From positions 1 to 36,424 of the forward strand of contig JAHWKJ010000004.1 of NCBI GenBank assembly GCA_019347905.1: a DNA stretch of 36,424 nt. The letters run 5' to 3'. Within the stretch, counting starts at the first letter, position 1, and every line of letters starts with the position of its first letter. The position numbers and the translations under genes were made by a program. Shown here piece after piece: positions 23,385 to 31,543 of this stretch. Under the pieces are notes generated by a model. The model was not told the origin of the DNA, ran no database searches, and was given only the letters and a program-made list of their open reading frames with translations. This DNA is from Planctomycetota bacterium (GTDB lineage Bacteria > Planctomycetota > Planctomycetia > Planctomycetales > Planctomycetaceae).

Positions 23385-24052
23385 TATCCAATGACCACCG
23401 CGGAATGGTGCGTCGTGACGGCCACGCCGTTGACTGTGATCGTGGCCTCGACGTCGAATTGACGATCGTCAGTGAAACCGGGCGTGGCCTGCTCGCCCTC
23501 AAAGATGTCCTCTTTGAGATCGGCCGCGGCGAGCGCCTTGGAGAACAGATCGATTGCCGAGCCGTGCTCGCGGAGTGTGACGCTGGCGCTCGTCGCGGCG
23601 TCGAGCGTGTCCACGTCGATCTTGCGGCCGTTCCGCTCCAGCCAGGCTTTCACCTGCGCCGTGAGACCCGCGGTGCTCTTCACGCTCACCTCGGCCTGCA
23701 CGATCAATTCGCCCTCGCCCAGCTCGCCGAGCTGCACGATCACGTCGAGCGCGTCGGCGATCGACACATCTGCGTCGGCCGGCGCGGGGTTGGCGTAGGC
23801 CTTCAGCGTGTAGTGCTTCGCCGTCGGCGTCTTGTTGACGTTCGCCAGGTTGATCGTGGCCTGGTAGCCGGACAGGCCGGCGCCGTCCATGTCGCCGCGT
23901 TCGGTCGCGACGACGTAGGGAGTCGTCGCGCCGGCGAGGGCCTTGAACGTGTTATCGTTGAAGTCGAAGACCTGGCCCGAGTCGTTGAACAGGCGGAAGT
24001 AGACCGACTTCCCCGCCTCATGGCGGTCGAGCGTAAAGACCTGGCTGGCCAT
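23384..24052 (-). CDS. Hypothetical phage tail protein
   Basis: MASQVFTLDRHEAGKSVYFRLFNDSGQVFDFNDNTFKALAGATTPYVVATERGDMDGAGLSGYQATI. Confidence 0.6.
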   Translation of the reverse strand: MASQVFTLDRHEAGKSVYFRLFNDSGQVFDFNDNTFKALAGATTPYVVATERGDMDGAGLSGYQATINLANVNKTPTAKHYTLKAYANPAPADADVSIADALDVIVQLGELGEGELIVQAEVSVKSTAGLTAQVKAWLERNGRKIDVDTLDAATSASVTLREHGSAIDLFSKALAAADLKEDIFEGEQATPGFTDDRQFDVEATITVNGVAVTTHHSAVVIG

Positions 24053-24069
24053 CCTTGGCCTTTCGTGAG

Positions 24070-24639
24070 TTAAGCGGAGTCAGGCAGCGGCGGGATGCGC
24101 GTGGAAGCGAAGGGCGCGGCCGAGTCCGGCAGGAGCCGGCCGATCCTCGGGACGGGCGGCGGAACGGAGAAGGGCGCGACGTGTGCCGTCCGTGAGCGGT
24201 GCGGCCGGCGATCGCGATAGACGGGGCGGCCTTCGGTTGGATCGGCTGCCGGCGTTTCCAGCGGGACTGAGAACGGGGCGACGTGCGCGGTGCGTGACCG
24301 GTGCGGCCGGCGGGACGGATAAACCTGCAGGCCTTCGGGCGGCGGCGGCTCGGGCGTCTCGATCGGCGTCGCGAACGGCGCGACGTGAGCGGTCCGCGAG
24401 CGGAACGGCCGCCGCGACGGGAAGAGCTGCACGCTCTCCTCGGCGACCACCGGCGGCTCGGGCGTTTCGATCGGCGTCGCGAACGGCGCGACGTGCACCG
24501 TCCGCGAGCGGTACGGCCGCCGCTCCGGCAGGACCTGCGCGCCGGCCGGCAGCGGTTCCGCCTCGGGCGTGGCCAGTCCACCGACCGGCCACCGCCAGGG
24601 CGCCCGCTGCCGACTGCGATCGCGTTTGCGGTACTGCAC
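24070..24639 (-). CDS. Low-complexity tandem-repeat protein (RRPxRSRTAHVAPF)
   Basis: Four repeats of about 34-37 aa: RRPYRSRTVHVAPFATPIETPEPP / RRPFRSRTAHVAPFATPIETPEPP / RRPHRSRTAHVAPFSVPLETP / RRPHRSRTAHVAPFSVPPPVP. Confidence 0.6.
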   Translation of the reverse strand: MQYRKRDRSRQRAPWRWPVGGLATPEAEPLPAGAQVLPERRPYRSRTVHVAPFATPIETPEPPVVAEESVQLFPSRRPFRSRTAHVAPFATPIETPEPPPPEGLQVYPSRRPHRSRTAHVAPFSVPLETPAADPTEGRPVYRDRRPHRSRTAHVAPFSVPPPVPRIGRLLPDSAAPFASTRIPPLPDSA

Positions 24640-24644
24640 AGGAC

Positions 24645-25895
24645 CTACTCATTGAATGCGTACCACAGCGACTGGCCGGCCCGCTGGACCTCGACGCCGA
24701 AGGCTTCATCGACCGCCGCGGTGACGCCGGGAAACGTCCCGTAGTCGTGCCCGCAGATCAGGCCGCCCTTTCGAACGTGCGGCCGCCACGCGCGGATATC
24801 GGCCGAGCAGCCCACGTACGAGTGATCGGCATCGATGAACAGCACGTCGAGTGTCTCGCGAAACTCCAAAGCCGCGGCCAGCGAGCTCGTGCGGTGGACG
24901 ACCGGCGGCGGCTCGATGTGACGCGTGTTCTGAGCGAACAGCTTTTCAAGCCGGTCGGAGCCGTACTTCGCCACCATCTTCCCGGTGCGGTCGTGGGGCG
25001 TCCCAAACCAGTGATCGACGCAGTGGAGCCTGCCGCGGTGACGCATGCCCTGCCAAAGAGCGACGGCCGAATGGCCGACCCACGAGCCGATCTCGCACGC
25101 CACGAGCGGCCTGGAAAGCACGTCGCCCCACTGCGACACGAGTTTGGACAGCGCCGCCAGGTCCTCGGGGCTGGTGACCTGGTGGACGGTCTCCGGCTCC
25201 CGCGGGCTGCCGATCGTGACGGGCTTGATGTGCCCGGCCCAGCAGTCCCAGGCGGAATGCACCGGGTTGTAGCCGAGCTTCCGCTCGCAGGCCAGACGGA
25301 CGTTGCGCGTGAAGACCACGTCCTCGGTCGAGAGCTTCTCCGTGTGGGCGGCGTCCACCCACTCATAGCTGTAATAGGGCGGCTCGATCAGGCCGAAGGC
25401 GCGCGTGTCGATCATCATCAGGCCCGTGCCGATCGCACCCACCGGCCGAATGCCGCGCAGCTCGGCAGCGTCTTCGCTGGTGTACGGTCGCAGGAGCGGA
25501 CCGTCGCTCTCGTAGACCAGCGGCTGGCAGTCAGGAGGCGGCGACGAGTAGGGAGCGCCCACGATGTGGGGTCCACGATCCCAGTTGTCGACGCAGAAGC
25601 TGAGCGCCGTCGGAAACCAGCGCGGCATCGCCGCGTCGGTGTCCGGCTCCATGTCGGCGTCGATCATCACCAGGATGTCGATCTCCCGCTCCAGCGCGTA
25701 GCGGGCGGCGACGTTTCTGGCGTAATCGGTTGGGCAGCGGGCAAAGTCCTCGGTGTGGATCTTCTCCAGCCGCGCGTCGTGATAGGCTTCCAGGAACGTG
25801 CGCAGCGCCCAGCGGCGGACGCTCGAGTACTCGACGCGGCCCAGGTGCCCCGCGTAGGGGAAAAAGGCGAAGCCAATGTTGAGCTTCCGCGGCAT
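24645..25895 (-). CDS. Glycosyltransferase-like plus SAM-dependent methyltransferase fusion
   Basis: N-term ...YALEREIDILVMIDADMEPDTD (GT-A DxD-like); C-term VACEIGSWVGHSAVALWQGM...LDVLFIDADHSYVGCSADIRAWRPHVRKGGLICGHDYGTFPGV (class I MTase, Methyltransf_24-like). Confidence 0.75.
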   Translation of the reverse strand: MPRKLNIGFAFFPYAGHLGRVEYSSVRRWALRTFLEAYHDARLEKIHTEDFARCPTDYARNVAARYALEREIDILVMIDADMEPDTDAAMPRWFPTALSFCVDNWDRGPHIVGAPYSSPPPDCQPLVYESDGPLLRPYTSEDAAELRGIRPVGAIGTGLMMIDTRAFGLIEPPYYSYEWVDAAHTEKLSTEDVVFTRNVRLACERKLGYNPVHSAWDCWAGHIKPVTIGSPREPETVHQVTSPEDLAALSKLVSQWGDVLSRPLVACEIGSWVGHSAVALWQGMRHRGRLHCVDHWFGTPHDRTGKMVAKYGSDRLEKLFAQNTRHIEPPPVVHRTSSLAAALEFRETLDVLFIDADHSYVGCSADIRAWRPHVRKGGLICGHDYGTFPGVTAAVDEAFGVEVQRAGQSLWYAFNE

Positions 25896-25912
25896 CTGCT
25901 ACCATGCTCCCG

Positions 25913-26332
25913 ATGTTACGGCGAGACTTCCTCAAGCTGCTGGCAACCACGCCGCTCGCACGGCTCGTGACCGCGGATGATCCGCCGCTGTTGACCGCCG
26001 AGCCTCACTGGTTGAGCGCGAACGGAACGCGGATCGCGCCCTTCGAGGGCGTGGGGCGAGTGCACGTCCCATTGCCGCCGAGAGCTGCTGTATCTGGGGT
26101 GTGGCTGTTTCACGAACCGGTCTCAGGGTCATCGCCTCTCGACCTCCGGATTCTGCGGCCCGGTGCTCGATGGCCGATTCTCCACATGCGTTGCCACCAC
26201 ATGACGTCTATCGTCGGATGGTCGGCCGCACCGAACGAGGAAGTCAGCACGACCGATGGCATATCGGTCGTGTGGCTGGGCGACCGCCGGTTTCGATTCG
26301 CCGGCAGTATCGCCTACTCGCTGCCGTCCTGA
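25913..26332 (+). CDS. Putative Tat-exported protein on the opposite strand (moron candidate)
   Basis: MLRRDFLKLLATTPLARLVTA twin-arginine-like signal; only substantial plus-strand gene candidate inside the minus-strand tail block. Confidence 0.6.
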   Translation: MLRRDFLKLLATTPLARLVTADDPPLLTAEPHWLSANGTRIAPFEGVGRVHVPLPPRAAVSGVWLFHEPVSGSSPLDLRILRPGARWPILHMRCHHMTSIVGWSAAPNEEVSTTDGISVVWLGDRRFRFAGSIAYSLPS

Positions 26333-26508
26333 GCCTTCTCCACCAGCTTCGCATTGCAGGAGATCGAGGGCTGGTATTCGCCCTCGGGTCCGTCGAGGAC
26401 GACGTTGACGTTGCAGCCATCCTCCTGCGCGTAGACCTGGTTCAGGCGGCCGCGGAGGGTGACGACGTCGCCTTCCTGGAGCGGCTGGCCGTTGCGATCG
26501 TGAGGCAT
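26314..26508 (-). CDS. Small hypothetical protein
   Basis: MPHDRNGQPLQEGDVVTLRGRLNQVYAQEDGCNVNVVLDG; start inside ORF 26314-26715. Confidence 0.55.
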   Translation of the reverse strand: MPHDRNGQPLQEGDVVTLRGRLNQVYAQEDGCNVNVVLDGPEGEYQPSISCNAKLVEKAQDGSE

Positions 26509-26516
26509 GATGGACT

Positions 26517-26567
26517 CCGGGTTGAGGGTTGAGGGTTGAGGGTCAGAACCAAACCGGCGGACGCCGG
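26517..26567. repeat. Composite repeat: GAGGGTT array plus CCGGCGGACGCCGG hairpin
   Basis: GGGTTGAGGGTTGAGGGTTGAGGGTCAGAACCAAACCGGCGGACGCCGG; similar composite at 34030-34088. Confidence 0.75.
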
Positions 26568-26573
26568 GCCGGA

Positions 26574-27026
26574 TCACGGCTCTTCCCAGACGACGCCGTA
26601 GCTCGACGTGCCGGTGCCGACCGAGTTGCGGCAGGAAATGTTGCCCGCGCCGATGAGGACGAACTCCTCGCCGATGTCCGCGAGCCAGCGGACCACGCCG
26701 CCGTGGGCGTTCCACGATTCGCCGAACAGCGTGGTCGGAGCGGCGTCGATCGTGGGCTGCGTCGTCCAGCCGGTGGCGAAGTCGATCGCGTTGGCCCCGC
26801 TGTGCGGGTGGAGCTTGCCCGGCGTGCCGGTGGTGGCGGTGTTGCCGCCGGTCGAGCGAGCGACGCGGGTGTGCATGGCGGTCGAGGTCGTCGCCTCACC
26901 GCCAAAGTGCACCTCCTTCACCTGGGCCGACTCGCTGGAGCCGGCGACCAGCGTGAAGTTGTCATCAGTAAGTACGGGCGTGATCGACGCCCGCGTGGCC
27001 GGGAAACCGCGCATGAGAGCCTCCAT
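26574..27026 (-). CDS. Hypothetical tail-region structural protein
   Basis: 150 aa (or start at MRGFPATRASITP, 27014); positional inference. Confidence 0.5.
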   Translation of the reverse strand: MEALMRGFPATRASITPVLTDDNFTLVAGSSESAQVKEVHFGGEATTSTAMHTRVARSTGGNTATTGTPGKLHPHSGANAIDFATGWTTQPTIDAAPTTLFGESWNAHGGVVRWLADIGEEFVLIGAGNISCRNSVGTGTSSYGVVWEEP

Positions 27027-27047
27027 GCTGTGCTGGGGATTCGCCCG

Positions 27048-27353
27048 CTAGTTGGGCAGGATTCGGTAACGATACCGGCGGCGGTCGTCCCACTGGCCGG
27101 TCTTGATGGCGTGATCGATCTTGGCTTTGATGTTGCCGGTGCAGGCGCCGCCGGCCTCGTCGACCCGCTCCTGGCACGCGCGGCAGATGGGTCCGTTGCA
27201 CCGCGAGCAGCGGAACTTCGTCTCGTAATCCGCGGCCGTCGCGAGACCGCGAATGACAATCTTGATGGCCGCCCCGCAGTGCACGCAGGCGACCGTATCG
27301 AACTCCTGTTTCTCGCCGCCACAGGCGCGGGCGTCAATGAGGAGGTATCCCAT
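27048..27353 (-). CDS. Hypothetical Zn-finger protein
   Basis: CVHCGAAIKI... FRCSRCNGPICRACQERVDEAGGAC. Confidence 0.6.
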   Translation of the reverse strand: MGYLLIDARACGGEKQEFDTVACVHCGAAIKIVIRGLATAADYETKFRCSRCNGPICRACQERVDEAGGACTGNIKAKIDHAIKTGQWDDRRRYRYRILPN

Positions 27354-27362
27354 ACGCGGATT

Positions 27363-27923
27363 CTAAGGTTGAGAGATCATGCGGCGGGAGTCCAGCAGCT
27401 CATCGACGGGCGGCTTGCTGACGGTGATCAGTGGCGTGGACAGGTAGCTGCCGAGATCGATCACCGGGGAACCGGCATACTTGACTCGAAGCTCGACCGT
27501 CTGCAGGTCGGTCAGATCATCGCCGCGCAACTGCAAACAGAACTCGAACTCCACCTCGTTGCCGCTCGGAATTGTGCCGGTGCTGATCAGGCCATTCTCG
27601 TCCACCCCGCCGTTCGTCGCGTCAAATGTGCCAGCCCCGATCTGCTGAGTGGTGTGCTCCCCGTCGGTCAGGTGCGTCGAGCCAACCGATCGCACGACGC
27701 TGGATGTCGTGGTGACAAGGTTCCAAGAGGAGCCTCCGTCTGTGCTGTAAAACAGCCAGAACCCATCCGTCTCCTCTTCGAGGCCAATCTCCGTGATCAG
27801 GAAGCGGACGCGGAAATTCTCATCGACGAGCTGCGTCCAGTCGACGTCGACGGCCTCTTTCCAGGTCGCCGCGCTCTCGCTGCCGTCGTCGTTGCGCGCG
27901 CGAAACGAAGTCTGTTCGAGCAT
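27363..27923 (-). CDS. Hypothetical tail protein
   Basis: MLEQTSFRARNDDGSESAATWKEAVDVDWTQLVDENFRVRFLI; starts next to the stop of the preceding gene. Confidence 0.55.
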   Translation of the reverse strand: MLEQTSFRARNDDGSESAATWKEAVDVDWTQLVDENFRVRFLITEIGLEEETDGFWLFYSTDGGSSWNLVTTTSSVVRSVGSTHLTDGEHTTQQIGAGTFDATNGGVDENGLISTGTIPSGNEVEFEFCLQLRGDDLTDLQTVELRVKYAGSPVIDLGSYLSTPLITVSKPPVDELLDSRRMISQP

Positions 27924-27925
27924 CT

Positions 27926-28582
27926 TTAGTCCGGGAGGGTGTAGGTGAGGGTCGCGGTGCCGCCGGCGACCGAGACGCCGAAGCGGTGGCCGTCGTCGTC
28001 CAGGACGACGTCCTGGGGGTGGGTGAGCAGCTCCTGCGAAAAGGCCAGCGCCGTGCCCAGGTTGCCCGGCTCGTCGCCGGCGATCGCCGGCGGTCGATTG
28101 TCGCGGCCCGTCGGTTTGAAGTTCCACGTGCCGCTGGGCCCGCGCGGGTCCACGCGGATCGAATACTGGCGGGTGGTGTCGAACAGGATTCGTTCCAGCA
28201 GGTTTGCCGGATCGACGGCCCCGCCGGGGACCGTGCCGGCTGTGATGTCGATGAACTCCGAGTCGGCCGGCCAGGTCGAGGTCGAGAACGTCAGCTCGGC
28301 TACGTTGTAGGGCCGCAAGGGGAGAGCACTACCGTAGTCGGTGAGCCGCTCGGCCAACGCGACCGCCAGCAGCCACAGGTGTTGCGGCCACACCGACGGC
28401 TTCAACGTCGCGAGCAGCGTGCGGTCATTCGGGTTGGTGGTGACCGCGACCCGCGTCCGACCGGCGTAGAGCTGGTAGTGATAGCTCGCGACGTACGTAG
28501 AGCTGAACCGCACGAGCAGGTCGTGCGTGCCGACCCACTGCGCCTTGGTGATTCTGAGGCCGCCGAGGTACGGAGCTGCCAT
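27926..28582 (-). CDS. Hypothetical tail protein
   Basis: MAAPYLGGLRITKAQWVGTHDLLVRFSSTYVASYHYQLYAGRTRVA; in operon order downstream of the tape measure gene. Confidence 0.6.
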   Translation of the reverse strand: MAAPYLGGLRITKAQWVGTHDLLVRFSSTYVASYHYQLYAGRTRVAVTTNPNDRTLLATLKPSVWPQHLWLLAVALAERLTDYGSALPLRPYNVAELTFSTSTWPADSEFIDITAGTVPGGAVDPANLLERILFDTTRQYSIRVDPRGPSGTWNFKPTGRDNRPPAIAGDEPGNLGTALAFSQELLTHPQDVVLDDDGHRFGVSVAGGTATLTYTLPD

Positions 28583-28584
28583 GA

Positions 28585-28983
28585 CTAACTCGTTCGCTGC
28601 TGCCAGATGAGGTCCACGAAGATGCACCAGCCGTTGACGCCCGAGGCATCCTGAAACGGGCCTGGCTCCTCCTCCAGGTAGCCCTTGAACGTCGCGGCGG
28701 GATAGGGTGTGGCGACGCCGTTCAGAGTCATCGTCAGCGTGCCGGTCAAGAGGCCGATCTTCGTGTCCAGCACGTCGAGCTCCGCTTTGAGCGCCGCGTG
28801 CGAGGCGCGGCCCGTGATCATCAGGCGGCAGCGGAGGACGCGGCCGTAGTGCGAGTGGATAATATGCGATTCGCCCTTCACGCCGAACCACTTCCCGCGC
28901 ACGATCGCCACGTCCCACGACTCGCTTCTCACGAGCCCGTGCTGGTAGCCGCCGAAGGTGAATCCGTTCTGTGAAAGGGACAT
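28585..28983 (-). CDS. Hypothetical distal-tail-type protein
   Basis: MSLSQNGFTFGGYQHGLVRSESWDVAIVRGKWFG; immediately follows the tape measure gene. Confidence 0.55.
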   Translation of the reverse strand: MSLSQNGFTFGGYQHGLVRSESWDVAIVRGKWFGVKGESHIIHSHYGRVLRCRLMITGRASHAALKAELDVLDTKIGLLTGTLTMTLNGVATPYPAATFKGYLEEEPGPFQDASGVNGWCIFVDLIWQQRTS

Positions 28984-28985
28984 GG

Positions 28986-31478
28986 TCAACGGGACGATCG
29001 TGACAGTTGTTTCGCGGCGGGTTCCTTGCGGGGCGCGCCCGCGGGATTGCGCGCGGTGTTGCGGGCGATCTGCTTCAGCTCGGCGACGCCGGCGCCGCCC
29101 TCGGCCGGCGTGAGCACCGCAGGCTGCAGTCGCGCCGGCGGCGCTGCGTTGGACCGGTTGAGCCGCTCGAGCTGCTCGAGCTGCCGCTTCTGGATCTCGA
29201 CCATTTCGCGCGTCGCATCGTCCGCGGCCGGGGCGACCGGCGCGCGGAAGGCGCCGGCGTCGGGACGACGGTTGCGGAGAACCTCCCTCACTGTTGCACC
29301 GACCGCGGGATTGTTGTTGACTTTGAACTCGCCCGATTCGCCCGGATCGACGTCTCCAAACGCACCCGTCTCGCGGAAGTTCTTCAGTTCGGGGCGGTCC
29401 GTTTCCAGAATCTTCAGCGCTTCGAAGGCGATGCCGCTGTCGCCCACGACTTCCTCGCGCAAATCGCCCAGCGCCGAGCCGAAGCCGGTCTTGATGCCGA
29501 ACTTGATCGCTGCCGTTCGCACGTCGACGCCGGCGCCGCCCTCGCCGCGGGCTTTCGCCGCGGCGGCCGCCTCGTCGATCGCCGCCATCACATCCTCCGT
29601 GGTCACCTCGCCGCGCTGTTTGTCGACCTCCAGCTCCGAAACCTGCCTGCGGATCTCGGTCCGCTGCCGAGCGGCGACTCGGTGACCACGGAAGGTTTCA
29701 ACGCCCCGCGCGAACGCGCTATCTTCGTCGGCGACCCCGAGCTGCGCGGTTCGTTCGCGGAGCACATCCGTCTTCCCGAGCAGGATGTTGGCCGCGGCCA
29801 TCCCCTCTTCACCGAAGACCTTCTTGAGCACGAGGCTTTTCGATTCCTTGTCCACACCGGCGAGCGCGGCCTTGAGCTTTTCGAGCGCGGTCGGGAAATC
29901 CTCACCGACGAGGTCGACGTCTTCCGGCCTCAGCCCGATCGACTTGAGCGCTTTGACTTTTTCTTTCTCGCCGCCCGCGGTCTGCAGCCGGCTCACCACC
30001 TGCCGTTGCCCGGTCGCCGCGGTACTCGCGTCGCCCAGCTCGTCCTTCAGGAGCGAGAACGCGGAGAGCGACGTCTCCTGGCTGAGACCCGCGTTGGTGA
30101 AGACTGACTGTTGCCTGGCGAGACTCTTGAGATCGGCCAGTTCCAGCGACGTCTTCGCGAAGAGCTCGGTGACGTCGATCGCGACACTCCGCAGACCTTC
30201 CGCGTCGGCCGCTTTGCCCTGCGCCTTCAGGAAGGCCGCCGCGCCCTTGACGTCTTCTTTGTTGACCTCGGCCTTGCCAAAGGTCGCGTTGGCGGCGTTC
30301 ATCTGCAGCAGAACGTCGAGCACCTTTCCTTCCGCGACGTCCTTTTCCTCGAAGCCGCTGGAGACTGCCTGTTGCTGCAGTGCCAGACCGCCCGCCAGAT
30401 CCGTGACCGGAGTCTGCTCGATCACCTGTTGCAGCTTCGGGAGTTGCTGCTCGAATTGCGCCGGCGTCTGCCCGGACTGGATTTGCAGCCGGAGCTGGGC
30501 CTCAATCAGCTTCGTCACCGTCCCTTCGAGGCTCTGATTGAAGCGCTCGTTTTCCTGGCGGACTTTCGAGACGATCGCCTGCACGCCGAGGTAGCCGGCC
30601 GCGATGCCCGCGAGCTTCGCCGCTTGGCTCGATAGCAGCGCCCCGATCCCCCGCTGCGGCGTGAGCTGGCGCTGAAGGGCCGCGGCCTGGGCGAGCTGTT
30701 CGCGCGTGGCGCCGGCCTGCTTCAGGCGGTACAGCTCCGCCTGCTGGACGGTCATCTTCTGCGTCGCCACCTGGTCCCGCAGCGACTGGAGCGTCCGCTC
30801 GACGTTTTGGCGGATCTGTTCCTGCTTCTGTCTCTGCTGCTCTTGCTCCCCTTTCGCGGCCTGAGCCGCGGCCGTCTGCTCTTTGTGCGCGGCGACCGTC
30901 CGCTGCAGGCCGGCGGCCTGGGCGAGCTGCTCTTTCGTCGCGCCCTGTAGCTTGAGACGGTAGAGCTCCGCTTCGTCGGCGGTCATGCCCAGCATGGCCA
31001 CCTGCTGGCGCATGCCGGCCAGCGTGCCCTCGATCGCCTGCCGGATCTGTTCCTGCTTCTGCTTCTGGCGCTCCAGTTCCGCGGCCTGCTTCTGGGCGGC
31101 TGCCTCTTCGGCCGACGCCTGGGCGGCGCGCTGTTTGTGCGCGGCGACCGCCGCCTGCAGGCCCTTGACGGCGCGGAGCTGGGCCTCGCTCGCGCCCTGC
31201 GTCTTCAGCTTCAGGATCTCGACCTGGTCGGCCGAGAGTTTCTGGGCGGCGAGCTGCTGCCGCAACCGGCCGAGCGTGCCGTCGACCGCCTGGGCGACGC
31301 GGGCGCGGGCCTGCTGCTCTTTCGCCAGGCCCGCGGCGGATTCGTCGGTGGCCTTCTTCGACTCGGCCGCGAGCTTCTTGTTGGCTTCTTTGAGCTTCAC
31401 CACCTCCGAATTCAGCTTCGCCAGCGCGGCCTGAATCCGGCTGTCGTCGCTGGTAAAGGTCGTGGTGACGTTGGACAT
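28986..31478 (-). CDS. Tail tape measure protein
   Basis: 830 aa, long coiled coil, internal tandem repeats, located right after the frameshifting chaperone gene. Confidence 0.85.
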   Translation of the reverse strand: MSNVTTTFTSDDSRIQAALAKLNSEVVKLKEANKKLAAESKKATDESAAGLAKEQQARARVAQAVDGTLGRLRQQLAAQKLSADQVEILKLKTQGASEAQLRAVKGLQAAVAAHKQRAAQASAEEAAAQKQAAELERQKQKQEQIRQAIEGTLAGMRQQVAMLGMTADEAELYRLKLQGATKEQLAQAAGLQRTVAAHKEQTAAAQAAKGEQEQQRQKQEQIRQNVERTLQSLRDQVATQKMTVQQAELYRLKQAGATREQLAQAAALQRQLTPQRGIGALLSSQAAKLAGIAAGYLGVQAIVSKVRQENERFNQSLEGTVTKLIEAQLRLQIQSGQTPAQFEQQLPKLQQVIEQTPVTDLAGGLALQQQAVSSGFEEKDVAEGKVLDVLLQMNAANATFGKAEVNKEDVKGAAAFLKAQGKAADAEGLRSVAIDVTELFAKTSLELADLKSLARQQSVFTNAGLSQETSLSAFSLLKDELGDASTAATGQRQVVSRLQTAGGEKEKVKALKSIGLRPEDVDLVGEDFPTALEKLKAALAGVDKESKSLVLKKVFGEEGMAAANILLGKTDVLRERTAQLGVADEDSAFARGVETFRGHRVAARQRTEIRRQVSELEVDKQRGEVTTEDVMAAIDEAAAAAKARGEGGAGVDVRTAAIKFGIKTGFGSALGDLREEVVGDSGIAFEALKILETDRPELKNFRETGAFGDVDPGESGEFKVNNNPAVGATVREVLRNRRPDAGAFRAPVAPAADDATREMVEIQKRQLEQLERLNRSNAAPPARLQPAVLTPAEGGAGVAELKQIARNTARNPAGAPRKEPAAKQLSRSSR

Positions 31479-31489
31479 TGCGGAAGCTC

Positions 31490-31543
31490 TCAGCGGTCAG
31501 CGGTCAGCGGCTGAGAGCTGACGACTGAAAGCTGACGGCTCAG
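31490..31543. repeat. (A)GCGGTC/AGCTGAC-type heptamer cluster
   Basis: agctctcagcGGTCAGCGGTCAGCGGCTGAGAGCTGACGACTGAAAGCTGACGGCTCAGCG; includes AGCTCTCAGC/GCTGAGAGCT inverted repeat. Confidence 0.75.

Noticed and set aside
24183-25970. 595-aa plus-strand ORF
   Set aside because: Antisense to the repeat protein and the GT-MT fusion; the fusion has clear enzyme motifs.
26529-27929. 466-aa plus-strand ORF
   Set aside because: Antisense to several contiguous minus-strand tail genes that have operon-like junctions.
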